A DNA stretch of 64,000 bases from RAM1 sp050247515 (GCA_050247515.1 JBFWUB010000016.1:50613-114612); one strand, 5' to 3'; counted from the stretch's first letter, positions 47,801-57,938 are shown. The notes: generated by a model from the letters alone, not told the origin. Numbers and translations are program-made.

Positions 47801-50800
47801 CCTTGGCTGTGCCCACGTTCTTGTCGGCAAAGCTGGCGCCCGTATTGCTCAGGGCCAGCACGTCGCCGGCCACGCGGTTGTCGGTGAGCGTCACGCTGGC
47901 GTTGGTCGTGCCGTCGTAGACACGGCTCTGGCCGGTCGCGCCCACGGTCAGCGCGCGCGCCGTGATGTCAGCGGTGGTCGCGGCGGTGGTGTTGAAGGTG
48001 TAGTTGGCGGCCGCGGCACCGGTCACGCTGATGCCGGTGACGCTCACGGCCTTGGCCGTGCCCACGTTCTTGTCGGCAAAAGTCGCGGCGGTGTTGCCCA
48101 GGGTCAATGAGTCGCCGCCCAGGCGGTTGTCCGTCAGCGTCACGCTGGCGTTGGTGGTGCCGTCGTACACGCGGTTCTGGCCGGTGGCGGACACGGTCAG
48201 TGCCCGTGGGGTGATGGTCAGCGCGCCGTGATTGAGCGTGACGGAGTAGTTTTCGTTGTTGGTCGCCGCTGCGGTGATGACCACCGGGCCCGCGGCCACG
48301 GCCGTGTTGGCAACCGCCGTGGTGCTGTATGTTGCGCCGACGCCGCTGGCGGTGTCGCCATCAATCAGGCCGGTGACGGTGCCATCCAGTACCGGGTTGG
48401 CATCGCCATACACACGTGACTTGTTGTTGGCGGTGACGGTGAGCGTGGGTGCAATGCGATACAGGAAATGGCTGGCGGTGCCCGCCGGTGTGAAGCCTGC
48501 CGCCGTGTTGTAGCGCTTGCTGTAGCCGGTGGTGCCTTCCGTGGTGGTGGACGGATCGCCGCTGTAGGCCAGGAATCGCCCGTTGGCGGCAACGATGCCG
48601 CCCGCGCCGACGCTGTTGATGATCTGCCCGCCGCTGGCCACGCCGGCTGCGTTGCTGGAGCCGGCCTTGAGCACGATGGCGTCGCCGGTCCCTGCGGCGG
48701 TGACGGCGTTGGCCAAGGTCAGGCTGGATGCCGCGCCGGTGGTTTCGATGCTGGCGCTGCCGGTGGCGGTGACGCCAGTCACCCCGCCCACGCTGCCCAC
48801 GGTCAGCGCGCCGGTCTGGGCGTAGTCGATGCTGGCGGTGTCGGCGGCCAGTGTGGTGACGGCGTTGCCGGCGTTGCGCAGCACATGGCTGCCCCCAGTG
48901 CCCTTGAGCGCCAGGCCGGCGGCGGTGATCGCGCCGCTTTGTGTCACCGCGCCGCTGCTGGTGAGCGTGACATTGCCCGCCGTGGTGCCGCCGGCGCCGG
49001 CACTGGCGGTGACCGCGGCAAGCGCCATGGTGCCGGTCGATGTGACATTGACGGCCCCGCCATTGCCGCGCGTGCCGCCCGTGGTGACCAGGTTGCCCAC
49101 GGCCACGTCACCACCGCTCAGGCTGATGCTGCCGGCCGCGCCGCCCGCGCCCGTGCCCGTGGCATTGCCTGACGACGCCGTGATGGCGGCCGTGTTCAGC
49201 GCGGCCGTGGTGGTGATGCTGACCGCGCCGCCGGCACCACCCGCCTGGTTGGTGCCGATGCCTGCGGTGCCCGAAGCCGTGATGGTGCCGGTACCCGAAG
49301 AGAAGGATTCACCGGAGATGGTGACCGCGCCCGCGTTGCGCCCGGCGTTGCCGGTGATGGTGGTGCCGCCGGCGGTGTTGATGTTGCCTGCGGCGCCGGT
49401 GGACACGGCGCCCAGCGCGTCCAGCGTGACGCTGCCGCCGTGGCCCTTGGTGCCACCGGTGGTGGTGATGCCTGCGGTGGTGATGCCCCCGCCGGTGGCG
49501 GTGTTGGTCACGCTGATGGCNNNNNNNNNNCGCCGGTGGACACGGCGCCCAGCGCGTCCAGCGTGACGCTGCCGCCGTGGCCCTTGGTGCCACCGGTGGT
49601 GGTGATGCCTGCGGTGGTGATGCCCCCGCCGGTGGCGGTGTTGGTCACGCTGATGGCGCCGGCGGTGCCGGCGGTGCCCGTGCCCGTGGCCGCACCGGTG
49701 GAGGCGGCCAGGGCGCCGGTGGTGATGTTGCCCGAGCCGCTGTTGGAAACAGTGATGGAGCCCGCGTTGCCGCCAGCCATGTTGGTGCCCACGCCGGCTG
49801 CGCCGCTGGCGGTGATGGCCGCGCCAGCGATGCCGCCCGCGGCCGTGACCGAGACGGTGCCGCCATGCCCGCCGATGCCGCTGGTCACGCCCGCGCTGCC
49901 GCTGGCGGTGATGGCGCCCAGGGCGGTGATCGCGCCACCGGCGTTGATCGTCACGTTGCCCGCGTTGCGACCGGGGTTGCCACCGGTGATGGCGGTGCCG
50001 CCGCTGGTGGCCACTGTGCCGACAGCCAAGGTGCCGGTGGTGGTGAGGGTGATATTGCCCCCATGGGAACTGCTGCTGGTAAGGCCGGCCGTGCTCAGCG
50101 CGCCGAGGGTGGCATCGCTGCCGCTCAAGGTGAGGGTGCCGCCGGTGCCGCCGGTGCCATTGCCCAGAGCCCGCCCGCCAGTGGCGGTGATGGCGCCGGT
50201 GTTCAGCGTGCCGGTGCCCGTGATGGAAACCGTGCCTGCGTTGCCGCCGCCCTGGTTGGCACCCAGCCCGGCACCGCCATTGGCGGTGATGGCCCCCGTG
50301 ACGGAATTGTTCAGCCCGGAGATGGTGATGTTGCCCGCGGCCATGCCGGGGCCCACCACGCCGGTGCCGCGCGCGCCGCCGTTGGTGTTGATCAGCCCGG
50401 CCACATTGACCGCGCCCTGCGAGGTCAGCGTGACGTTGGCGCCCGCGCCGTTGGTGGAGCCGATGGCGGTGATGGCGCCCGTGCCCAGGGCCAGGCCGCT
50501 GGCGCTGTTGGTGATGTTGATGGCGCCGGTGGTGCCACCGGTGCCCGTGCCGAATGCCGCGCCGCCGGTGGTGGTCAGTGCGCCCAGCGCGATGGCGCCT
50601 GCGGTGGTGGAATTGTTGGTGACGGTGATGGAGCCGGCATTGCCCCCGGCGGCCGGCCCGGGCGTGACAGCGGCACCGCCCACCGTGCTGATCGCACCGG
50701 TGGTGACCGCGCCATTGGTGGTGATCTGCACATTGGCGCCATTGCCGCCGGCCTGGCTGGCCCCCAACCCTGCGGTGCCCGAAGCCGTGATGGTGCCGGT

Positions 50801-53608
50801 ACCCGAAGAGAAGGATTCACCGGAGATGGTGACCGCGCCCGCGTTGCGCCCGGCGTTGCCGGTGATGGTGGTGCCGCCGGCGGTGTTGATGTTGCCTGCG
50901 GCGCCGGTGGACACGGCGCCCAGCGCGTCCAGCGTGACGCTGCCGCCGTGGCCCTTGGTGCCACCGGTGGTGGTGATGCCTGCGGTGGTGATGCCCCCGC
51001 CGGTGGCGGTGTTGGTCACGCTGATGGCACCGGCGGTGCCGGCGGTGCCCGTGCCCGTGGCCGCACCGGTGGAGGCGGCCAGCGCACCGGTGGTGATGTT
51101 GCCCGAGCCGCTGTTGGAAACAGTGATGGAGCCCGCGTTGCCGCCAGCCATGTTGGTGCCCACGCCGGCTGCGCCGCTGGCGGTGATGGCCGCGCCAGCG
51201 ACGCCGCCCGCGGCCGTGACCGAGACGGTGCCGCCATGCCCGCCGGTGCCGCTGGTGGCAGCCGCGCTGCCGCTGGCGGTGATCGCGCCCAGGGCGGTGA
51301 TCGCACCACCGGCGTTGATCGTCACGTTGCCCGCGTTGCGACCGGGGTTGCCGCCGGTGATGGCGGTGCCGCCGCCCACCGCAATCGTGCCGGCACTCAG
51401 GTTGCCGGCGGAGTCCAGCGTGACGGTGCCGGCGCTGCCGTTGCTGCCGCCCGAGGCGTTGATGTTGCCCGTGCCCAGGCTTGCACCGGCTGCGCTGTTG
51501 GTCACCGAGATGCTGCCCGCCGCCCCACCGGCACCGGTGGTGACGCCGTTGCCCGAGCGGGCCGACAGCGCACCCACGGTGAGGTTGCCGGCCGTGCTGT
51601 TGGCAATCGTGATCGTGCCCGCGGCGCCACCGGTGGCAGGGCCGGTAATGCCGTTGCCGCCGCTGGCCGTGATGGCGCCGGTGCCCGTGATGCCGTTGGT
51701 GGCGTTCAGCGTGATGGTGCCGCCCGCGCCGCCGGTGTTGCTGGTGGCACCGATCGCATTGCTGCCGCTGGCCGTGAGCGTGGCGGCGCCCAGCGCGACC
51801 GTGGCGCCGGTGATGCTGATGGTGCCGCCGTTGCGCCCTGGGTTAGTGCCTGACGCCGTGCCGCCGGTGGCCGACACATTGCCCGCCAGGCTTACGCTGC
51901 CCGTGGCATTCAGCGTGACGTTGCCCGCGTTGGTATTTGCTGCGCCGGTGGCGCTGATGGTGCCCGCCGCCGTGCTGGTGATGTTGGCGGCGTCCAGGCG
52001 GACGCCGCCGCTGGCGGACAGCGCGGCGTTGACGGCAATGGTATTGCCGGCCTCAAGGCGCACGCTGTTGCCGGCGGCCATGGTCAGCGCGCTGGCCACC
52101 GTGATGTTGCGGTTGGCCTGCAGGTACAGCTCGCTGTAGCCCGTGACGTCCGCCACCTGGACGGTGTAGGTGCCAGGATCGGGCAGGTCAGCGAACGTGA
52201 CGTCCGGCGTGCCGTTGCCGTTGTTGGGCGGCGCGGTCTGGGTGCTGGTGTTGATCAGGATGTCCTGCGGGTCCAGCAGCACCGTGCCGCCGCGGCCCAT
52301 GGGGGCGGCCACATCCACGGTGCCGCGCAGGTCCAGCAGCTGCTTGCCCGAGACCTCCACCATGCCGCCGTTGCCACCCTGCGGGCCGCCGCGGGCGCTG
52401 ATGCTGCCGAGCTGGCGTGTGTCGCCGTCGGCCCATACCACCACCTTGCCGCCGTCGCCCCGGCCCGAGGCATCGGCCAGCAGCACGGCGCCAGCACCGA
52501 TGTGCGTGCGCGCGGCGTTGGCGATGCCGGGGTTCCTGCCCTGCCAGTCGCCGCCCACCAGGATGGTGCCGCCGCCCGTTGGGCCCGAGGCGTCAATGCG
52601 GGCGGTGCCAGCGAGCTCGACCTTGTCGCCCAGTACATGGACGGTGCCGCCCGCGCGCCCGGCCTGGCCGGTGGCGCCGAGGGTGCCGCTCAGGCGCGTG
52701 ACGCCGCTGGCACCGCCGCTCAGCACGATCATGCCGTCGCGCTCGACGGCGGAATCCGCGCGGATCACGCCCGACTGGTTGACGACCGTGGCCATGGCGT
52801 CACCCAGCGAACTGGCCAGCACCGCCACCTGCCCGCCCGGCGTGGTGATGGTCCCGCTGTTGCTGGCCGCCGCATTGACAGCCGCCGCATCAACCGAAAA
52901 GCGCACCAGGCCCGCGCCCGAGGTGTCGATCGCCATGCGCTGGCCTGCCACCAGGCCCACGGCGCCCGCGTCGGCTGAGATGCTGCCGCTGTTGCTGACC
53001 TGGGGCGCGGCCAGCAGCACATAGCCGCCGCGCGCGGCATTGATGGTGCCGGCATTGCTCACGCCCGCCCCGCCGTTGCCGCCAAACTGGTAGCGTCCGG
53101 CCAGGAAGTCGCTGTTGCTCAGAGCCAGCGAGGACGCAACGATGCTGCCTGCGTTGACCTGCGCACCCGGCGCAAACAGGATGCCGGCAGGATTGACCAG
53201 GAAGATCTGCCCGTTGGCTGAGAGCGAGCCGAAGATCGCCGACGGGTCACCGCCGGTCACGCGGTTCAGCGCCACCGAGCCCGCGCCCGGCTGGACGAAC
53301 CGCACGGCTTCGCCAGCGGCAATGCCAAAGCTCTGCCAGTTCAGGATGGCCTTGTCGGTGGTCTGGTTCAGCACCAGTGACTGCGCCGAAGGCTGTGTGG
53401 CCGTGACCTGGCCGGCGCCGACCGTCATGCCCGCGGGCAGCGCGAGCACCAGCGACGAGAACGGCGCCACCAGCCAGGCCAGCAGCCGCGACAGCCGAAG
53501 CTGTGCACCCACGCGGTAGGTGACGCGCAGCTTGCGGGTCAGCTGGAATACCACCGTTCTCGCGGCCTGGGGGCCGCGTCGGCGACGGGCGGGGGAGCCG
53601 GTTGTCAT
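44899..53608 (-). CDS. Two-partner secretion exoprotein TpsA with YDG repeats (interrupted by two assembly gaps)
   Basis: The gene is split here by two N10 gaps. Each is flanked by 127 identical bases; removing one copy plus the Ns at each (137 bp twice) restores one frame of 2811 residues. In order: an extended signal region (to about residue 65), the TPS haemagglutination domain with NPAGILF (139-145), a long Gly/Ala/Thr-rich beta-helix-like region, one MBG domain (LTVTANNKSRVYGDANPVL), ten YDG repeats (TGQNRVYDGTT...) plus one degenerate copy, a Pro/Ala stalk, and a tail ending CVPGSADPARSCN with a Cys pair. The partner TpsB gene lies 28 bp upstream. It should be exported to the cell surface as a large filamentous adhesin; the Cys pair may anchor it. 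The role is inferred from the family. Confidence 0.85.
45320..48215 (-). repeat. YDG repeat array, unit 246-249 bp
   Basis: Eleven units of about 82-83 residues each, ten with TGQxRVYDGTT and one diverged (QDKVEDGTT) at the C-terminal end. Unit boundaries fall about every 246-249 bp (for example 45632, 45881, 46130, 46379, 46625, then 47011, 47260, 47506, 47755, 48004). The 46625-to-47011 step becomes 249 bp once the gap artefact is removed. Confidence 0.85.
46752..47015. other. Assembly gap 1 with 127-bp duplicated contig ends
   Basis: Bases 46752-46878 and 46889-47015 are identical over 127 bp, separated by ten N (46879-46888). This is the mark of two overlapping contigs joined by a scaffolder. 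Merging keeps the 249-bp repeat period and the frame, but whole repeat units could still be missing. Confidence 0.9.
49263..50003 (-). repeat. Internal tpsA duplication, copy A (contains gap 2)
   Basis: After removing 137 bp of gap artefact this block is 604 bp long, the same length as the near-identical block at 50771-51374. Both encode the Gly/Ser/Thr-rich segment with GESFSSGTGTITASG and TTGGTKGHGGSVTLD. Confidence 0.8.
49394..49657. other. Assembly gap 2 with 127-bp duplicated contig ends
   Basis: Bases 49394-49520 and 49531-49657 are identical over 127 bp around ten N (49521-49530). The left contig ends exactly where copies A and B of the internal duplication first differ (g at 49658 against a at the matching place near 51027), as expected for a break at a repeat in an assembly graph. 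Confidence 0.92.
50771..51374 (-). repeat. Internal tpsA duplication, copy B
   Basis: A 604-bp block nearly identical to 49263-50003 minus the gap artefact. The first roughly 255 bases are identical; scattered changes follow. It explains why the assembly broke here. Confidence 0.8.
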
Positions 53609-53636
53609 GGCGTGCCTGGGGGATGGGTTGCCAACG

Positions 53637-55340
53637 TCAGAACCATTTCTGGGTTGTAAGCCACAGGCGTGGCGAGCGGTCGGGCTCTCCGCCAGACGGT
53701 AGCGGGGAGCCGACGCGCCACGCCAGGGAAGCGTTCAGCAGGTAGTTGCCGGCCCGTCCGGCCAGCAAACCGACACCGGCCGAGTCCAGCGTGACCTGGT
53801 TCGGTCCAGACGGGTTGCCTTGCTGGTTGAACGTCACGGTGCCCACGTCATAGAACGCCGCGAGGCTGACCGGCGCTCCGGCCATGGTGGCGCCCAGGGG
53901 ATAGCGCAACTCCAGGCCCAGGATGGCGCCACTGTCGCCAACGGCTTCACCCACCGGGTAGCCGCGCACGCCCGACGGGCCGCCCAGGGACATCTTTTCT
54001 GCCGAAGCCAGGTTCTTCGAGGCGATCTGCCCCTGCAATGTGGTCTGCAGGCTGAGTCCGCCAGGCCAGAACTGCGTTCGCTGGGCCTCGACGTTGAGCT
54101 TGGTGAACTGCCCTGCGGTTCGCGGGCCGCCCGGTCCCTGGTCGGCGGCCAGGCTTGCGTCGTCCAGCCGCACCGTGCCAGCCGTCAGGCGGGCCGCATA
54201 ACTGTTGAACGCGCCACCCAGCAGGCCGTCGGTGAAGTTGCCCAGCACGCCGCCGTGGGCCGTGACGATGCGCCTGTCGGTGGCGGGTGAGGCGTTGGTC
54301 TGGTCGTGCAGCTGCTTGTGCTCCAGGCCGGCGGACAGGTACAGGTTGTGGGTGCGCGAGCGCATCAGCGGGTGCAGTACCGAGGCGCCGAGCACGTCGG
54401 CCTGCCCGCGCGCGCCCAGCGCCGCGAACTGCCGGCCCAGCGCGTAGCTGGTGCGTGCGGCGCTGAGGTTGGCCCGGGTGACGCCCCGCACGGCAAACGA
54501 GTAGCTCAAACGCAGCAGCCGGGTGTCCACCGGGTCGGCCAGCTGCGCCCGCACGCTCAGCGTGTCCCCGTTGCCGGTCAGGTTGGGCGCATCCAGCGTC
54601 GCGAACGCCCGGCTTGCGCCAGCGGCGCGCGTTCCGTGGTTGTCCAGGCCCACGGACGTTTCAACCCGGGCAGGGGCGGCACGTACATCAATGAGCACAT
54701 TGACCAGGCCGGCCTGCGCGCCGGGCTCCACGGTGGCCACCGCGTCGTGGCCGGCCAGGTCGCGCAGCAGCAGCACCGGCTTGTCCAGCCCGTCGGCCGT
54801 CACGGGGTCGCCACGGCGCAGGTACTTGCGGACCAGATCGTAGGCGCCTGCGGCGGGCGTGCTGCTGCCCTGCGCGCGCACCGTCACATCACCCACATAG
54901 GCTTCCACTACGGCCAGCACCACCGGGCCGCCCTCGGCGCGCAGGGCCTGCTGCGGAACGTACACGTCGGTCAGCAGATAACCGCGGCTCTGGTAGAAGG
55001 CCTTGATCTGTCTGGCTGCCTCCTGCAGCCCGGCGAGGTCCGTGGGCTGGTTCACACGCGAAGCCAGCAGCTGCGCCAGCACCGGCGTGGAAAAAATGCG
55101 GTTGCCCTCCAGGCGGAATTCGGTGGGGATGATGCGCACCGTGGCCGGCGCAGCGCTGGCTGGCGTGGCCGGTGGCAGGATGACGCGGGGCCCTCCGGGC
55201 GCGGGGAGTGCGGGCAACAGCCGCTGCGGCTCCTGCAGCGTGCCCGCGTCGGGCCTGGGCTGGGAATGGGCAGGCGCAAGCCAAGCCGCCGCACACAGTG
55301 CGATCGGCCATGATGCTTGCGCGACGGCTCTCCAAAGCAT
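53637..55340 (-). CDS. Two-partner secretion outer membrane transporter TpsB (ShlB/FhaC/HecB family)
   Basis: ATG 55340 (after AGGGG with good spacing; GTG 55349 is the alternative) gives 567 residues. A signal peptide (SWPIALCAAAWLAPAHSQ), a Pro-rich linker, two POTRA domains (FRLEGNRIFSTPVLAQLL and QSRGYLLTDVYVPQQ regions), and a 16-strand FhaC-like barrel with the conserved loop motif VRGYPVGEAVGDSG. The C-terminus ends in aromatic residues (LWLTTQKWF), as for outer membrane barrels. It exports the TpsA protein encoded 28 bp downstream. Confidence 0.93.
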   Translation of the reverse strand: MLWRAVAQASWPIALCAAAWLAPAHSQPRPDAGTLQEPQRLLPALPAPGGPRVILPPATPASAAPATVRIIPTEFRLEGNRIFSTPVLAQLLASRVNQPTDLAGLQEAARQIKAFYQSRGYLLTDVYVPQQALRAEGGPVVLAVVEAYVGDVTVRAQGSSTPAAGAYDLVRKYLRRGDPVTADGLDKPVLLLRDLAGHDAVATVEPGAQAGLVNVLIDVRAAPARVETSVGLDNHGTRAAGASRAFATLDAPNLTGNGDTLSVRAQLADPVDTRLLRLSYSFAVRGVTRANLSAARTSYALGRQFAALGARGQADVLGASVLHPLMRSRTHNLYLSAGLEHKQLHDQTNASPATDRRIVTAHGGVLGNFTDGLLGGAFNSYAARLTAGTVRLDDASLAADQGPGGPRTAGQFTKLNVEAQRTQFWPGGLSLQTTLQGQIASKNLASAEKMSLGGPSGVRGYPVGEAVGDSGAILGLELRYPLGATMAGAPVSLAAFYDVGTVTFNQQGNPSGPNQVTLDSAGVGLLAGRAGNYLLNASLAWRVGSPLPSGGEPDRSPRLWLTTQKWF

Positions 55341-55527
55341 TGAACTCACCCCTATGTCACCTCGGTTGTTGCTGACGGGTTGCTGGTACGACCCAGCCTA
55401 GCAGCATATTCTGTAACATTCGCTAACAATTAGTGACTTGGTTCACGTTAATGCCATTTCCGCGACAGGCCGCCGGTCTGGAGAGACGAACGGCGCAGCC
55501 GCAGCGTGGCCATCCGATAATCAACCC

Positions 55528-55791
55528 ATGGCCCTGATGATCACTGATGAATGCATCAACTGCGATGTGTGCGAGCCCGAGTGCCCGAATGAGGCGATCT
55601 ATCTGGGCGCACTCATCTATGAAATCGACCCGGGCAAATGCACCGAATGCGTGGGGCATTTTGACGAGCCGCAGTGCGTGCAGGTCTGCCCCGTGGCCTG
55701 CATTCCGGTCAACCCGCAGCACATGGAAACCCGCGAGACGCTGCTGCAGAAGTACCAGCGCCTGATGGCGCAGGGCGGGGCGGCGGCTTAG
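55528..55791 (+). CDS. YfhL family 2[4Fe-4S] ferredoxin
   Basis: An 87-residue ferredoxin. The first cluster site is CINCDVCEPECP, the second CTECVGHFDEPQCVQVCPVACIP, in which an insertion between the second and third Cys marks the YfhL/Alv type with unusually low potential. The C-terminal helix (ETRETLLQKYQRLMAQ) is typical. Its 3' end overlaps the convergent gene at 55788 by 4 bp. It is commonly near coaD in this group; here coaD is about 20 kb away. Confidence 0.92.
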   Translation: MALMITDECINCDVCEPECPNEAIYLGALIYEIDPGKCTECVGHFDEPQCVQVCPVACIPVNPQHMETRETLLQKYQRLMAQGGAAA

Positions 55792-56201
55792 GATTTTCCG
55801 GCCGCTTTTTTCTTCTTCTTGTTCTTCTTCTGTTTGCCTGCGTCGCCCGGTTTGGCCGGTGCCATGGCCGTGAATTGCTCCAGCTTGCGCGGCCTGTCGC
55901 CGTTTTTTCGGGGTTTGGCGGCAGGCGCTTGCGGCGGGATATAGGCGGGCGCGGCATTCGCTTCGAGCCGCAAGCGGTCCCGCTCCAGGGCAGCCGCTGC
56001 CTTGGCGTCGCGCTCGGCCGCCGACGGACCTTTGCCGTGTTGCCCGGTCTGCAATGTTTCGCTGATGTCGATCACCTGCCCGCCGGTGCAGGGCGCCTGG
56101 CTGTAGGCGCTGCCGCAGCGGTACACGGTTTGCGCTGCAGCGCCCATGCAGGCGGCGCCGAACATCACGCCGGTGATGGCAAGTTGTGCTGTCCTCTTCA
56201 T
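55788..56201 (-). CDS. Secreted Lys-rich hypothetical protein (DUF4124-like start)
   Basis: ATG 56201 gives 137 residues. A signal peptide (LAITGVMFGAACMGAAAQ) is followed by VYRCGSAYSQAPCTGGQVID, which resembles the small DUF4124 domain, then charged helix (ERDAKAAAALERDRLRLEA), a Pro/Ala region and a very basic tail (KQKKNKKKKKAAGKS). The tail may bind nucleic acid or the envelope. It starts 21 bp after pth on the same strand. Confidence 0.65.
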   Translation of the reverse strand: MKRTAQLAITGVMFGAACMGAAAQTVYRCGSAYSQAPCTGGQVIDISETLQTGQHGKGPSAAERDAKAAAALERDRLRLEANAAPAYIPPQAPAAKPRKNGDRPRKLEQFTAMAPAKPGDAGKQKKNKKKKKAAGKS

Positions 56202-56222
56202 TTTTTCCTCCCTGGTCAAAAT

Positions 56223-56831
56223 TCAGATGCCTTCAGGCCTTGGCGGCTTGGGCCTGGGTGGCTTGCTGGTGTGGACCAGCAGCGTGGCTTTGTCCATCTC
56301 GCCGGCCAGCATCGCGGGCACGGCCTTGAGCGTGCGCTCCACGCATTCCTCGATGGCAGTGCGCTGCTCGGGCGCGGGCTTTTTCAGCACCCAGTTGATC
56401 ACCTCGGCCTTGACGCCGGGGTGGCCAATGCCCAGGCGCAGGCGCCAGTAATCGCCCGTGCCCAGCTGCGCATGGATGTCGCGCAGGCCGTTGTGGCCCG
56501 CATGGCTGCCGCCGAACTTGAGCTTGGCCTGGCCGGGCAACACGTCCAGTTCGTCGTGCACGACCAGAATCTCGTCGGGCTGGATCTTGAAAAAGCGCGC
56601 CAGTGCCGCGACCGACTTGCCCGACACGTTCATGAACGTCTGCGGCTGCAACAGCCACAGCGGCTGGCCGTGGACCGTGGTGCGCGCGACCAGGCCGTGG
56701 TAGCCCTTGTCGAACACGAGCGGGGCCTTCAGGTCACGCGCCAGTGCATCAATCCACCAGAACCCGGCGTTGTGGCGAGTGGCTTCATATTCGGCGCCCG
56801 GGTTGCCGAGCCCGACAAACAGCTTGATCAT
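56223..56831 (-). CDS. pth: Peptidyl-tRNA hydrolase
   Basis: A 202-residue enzyme that frees tRNA from stalled peptidyl-tRNA. GLGNPGAEYEATRHNAGF contains the catalytic His20; later blocks are FMNVSGKSVAAL, VVHDELDVLPGQAKLKFGGSHAGHNGLRDI in outline, and RLRLGIGHPG. The start is only 5 bp from the edge of a palindromic element (56837-57105), so its ribosome site and promoter must lie in or beyond that element. Confidence 0.95.
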   Translation of the reverse strand: MIKLFVGLGNPGAEYEATRHNAGFWWIDALARDLKAPLVFDKGYHGLVARTTVHGQPLWLLQPQTFMNVSGKSVAALARFFKIQPDEILVVHDELDVLPGQAKLKFGGSHAGHNGLRDIHAQLGTGDYWRLRLGIGHPGVKAEVINWVLKKPAPEQRTAIEECVERTLKAVPAMLAGEMDKATLLVHTSKPPRPKPPRPEGI

Positions 56832-56836
56832 GGGTC

Positions 56837-57105
56837 AGGGCCTGTTCACACTGTTGATGCAAGTGCGAACGTGGTTAAAAAAAGCGCCCATCAAGGCGCG
56901 CGACGACGCCCAGCCTGGGCGGCTGGGCTAGGCGTGCAACGACGAGGGGCGCTTTTTTAACCACGTTCCCTGCGGGTTGCGGCCAAAAAGGCCATGCGCC
57001 GCGTTGCGAAGCCTTGCCGGGGGAATACCCCGGCTGCGTTTCGCGCCTTGCGCATAACCTTTTTGACTCGCAACGCATCTTGCATCAACAGTGTGAACAG
57101 GCCCT
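56837..57105. mobile_element. 269-bp MITE-like element with 27-bp perfect terminal inverted repeats
   Basis: The ends (56837-56863, beginning AGGGCCTGTTCA, and 57079-57105) are perfect inverted repeats. Inside, CGTGGTTAA with an A run and GCGCCC (56870-56889) pairs with 56947-56965, and CGCCCAGCCTGGGCG (56907-56921) forms a nested hairpin. No coding frame is present and no target duplication is obvious. It lies between the rplY terminator and the pth start. The structure fits a non-autonomous element; I cannot name its family. Confidence 0.65.
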
Positions 57106-57118
57106 AAATCTTAAGGCC

Positions 57119-57146
57119 AAAAAAATGGCCCGCGAATGCGGGCCAT
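57119..57146 (-). terminator. Intrinsic terminator of rplY
   Basis: ATGGCCCGC (57125-57133) and GCGGGCCAT (57138-57146) form a 9-bp stem with a 4-base loop; an A run at 57119-57125 is a U run on the minus strand. It is placed 39 bp after the rplY stop. Confidence 0.85.
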
Positions 57147-57184
57147 TGGGGTGCGTCCGCCGCGAGGCAGACCGGCAACCGGGC

Positions 57185-57859
57185 TTACTTCTTGGCGGGT
57201 GCCTTGGCCGGGGCCTTGGCATCGCCTTTGGCAGCGGGCGCCTTCGCGTCGGCCTTGGCATCAGCGGCCGGGGCGGCGGCATCAGCGGAGGCTTCTTCGC
57301 CGCCGGTGACCACCACGGAGACCAGCACCGGGTTGACCTTGCCGCGCGTCACGGCGGTCACGCCCTTGGGCAGCTTGATGTCGTTCAGGTGCAGCGACAC
57401 ACCCTTCTTCAGGCCCGACAGGTCCACCTCGATGAATTCAGGCAGGTCCGACGGCAGGCAGGACACGTCGATTTCGGACATGACGTGGTTGACCACGCAG
57501 TGCTCGAACTTCACGGCCTGGGATTCCTCGGCCTTCACGTAGTGCAGCGGCACCTTCATGTGCAGCCTGGTCTTGGCGTCCACGCGCTGGAAGTCGATGT
57601 GCTGCACCAGTTGCTTGTACGGGTGGTAATGCACGTCGCGCAGCAGGACCTTGGTGGTCTTGCCGGCGAGTTCCATTTCAAGGATGGTCGAGTGGAAGGC
57701 TTCCTTCTTGAGGGCATGCCACAGCGCGTTGTGATCGAGTTCGATCAGTTGCGGCTGGCCTTCGCCACCATAGACGATGCCGGGCGTCTTGCCCGAATTG
57801 CGCAGACGGCGGCTCGCACCCGTACCCTGCTTGGCGCGCTCAAAAGCGACGAATTTCAT
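57185..57859 (-). CDS. rplY: 50S ribosomal protein L25 (general stress protein Ctc type)
   Basis: A 224-residue protein, longer than E. coli L25 because it has the C-terminal TL5/Ctc domain and an Ala/Lys tail (AKGDAKAPAKAPAKK). The 5S-rRNA-binding region is FERAKQGTGASRRLRNSGKTPGIVYGG in outline, then DVHYHPYKQLVQHIDFQRV. ATG 57859 matches the family start (MKFVAFERA). It follows prs and precedes pth, the usual betaproteobacterial order. Confidence 0.93.
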   Translation of the reverse strand: MKFVAFERAKQGTGASRRLRNSGKTPGIVYGGEGQPQLIELDHNALWHALKKEAFHSTILEMELAGKTTKVLLRDVHYHPYKQLVQHIDFQRVDAKTRLHMKVPLHYVKAEESQAVKFEHCVVNHVMSEIDVSCLPSDLPEFIEVDLSGLKKGVSLHLNDIKLPKGVTAVTRGKVNPVLVSVVVTGGEEASADAAAPAADAKADAKAPAAKGDAKAPAKAPAKK

Positions 57860-57938
57860 AACGTACTCCATGAGGAGCCCACCGCGACCAGTGTGACTCC
57901 GGTTCAACAAAAGGCCCTGTGAAGGACCGGCTAATGTC

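Noticed and set aside
45320..48215. A CRISPR array
   Set aside because: The repeats are 246-249 bp, coding and in frame, with no short repeat-spacer structure or cas genes.
49440..52139. Long plus-strand open frame of about 900 residues rich in Pro, Ala, Val and Met
   Set aside because: It is antisense to the TpsA repeat region. Its length follows from the biased composition and periodicity of the real gene, it crosses an N gap, and it has no domain.
44899..53608. Three separate tpsA-like genes, or a pseudogene with two frameshifts
   Set aside because: The breaks coincide with N10 gaps flanked by exact 127-bp duplicates; correction restores one frame.
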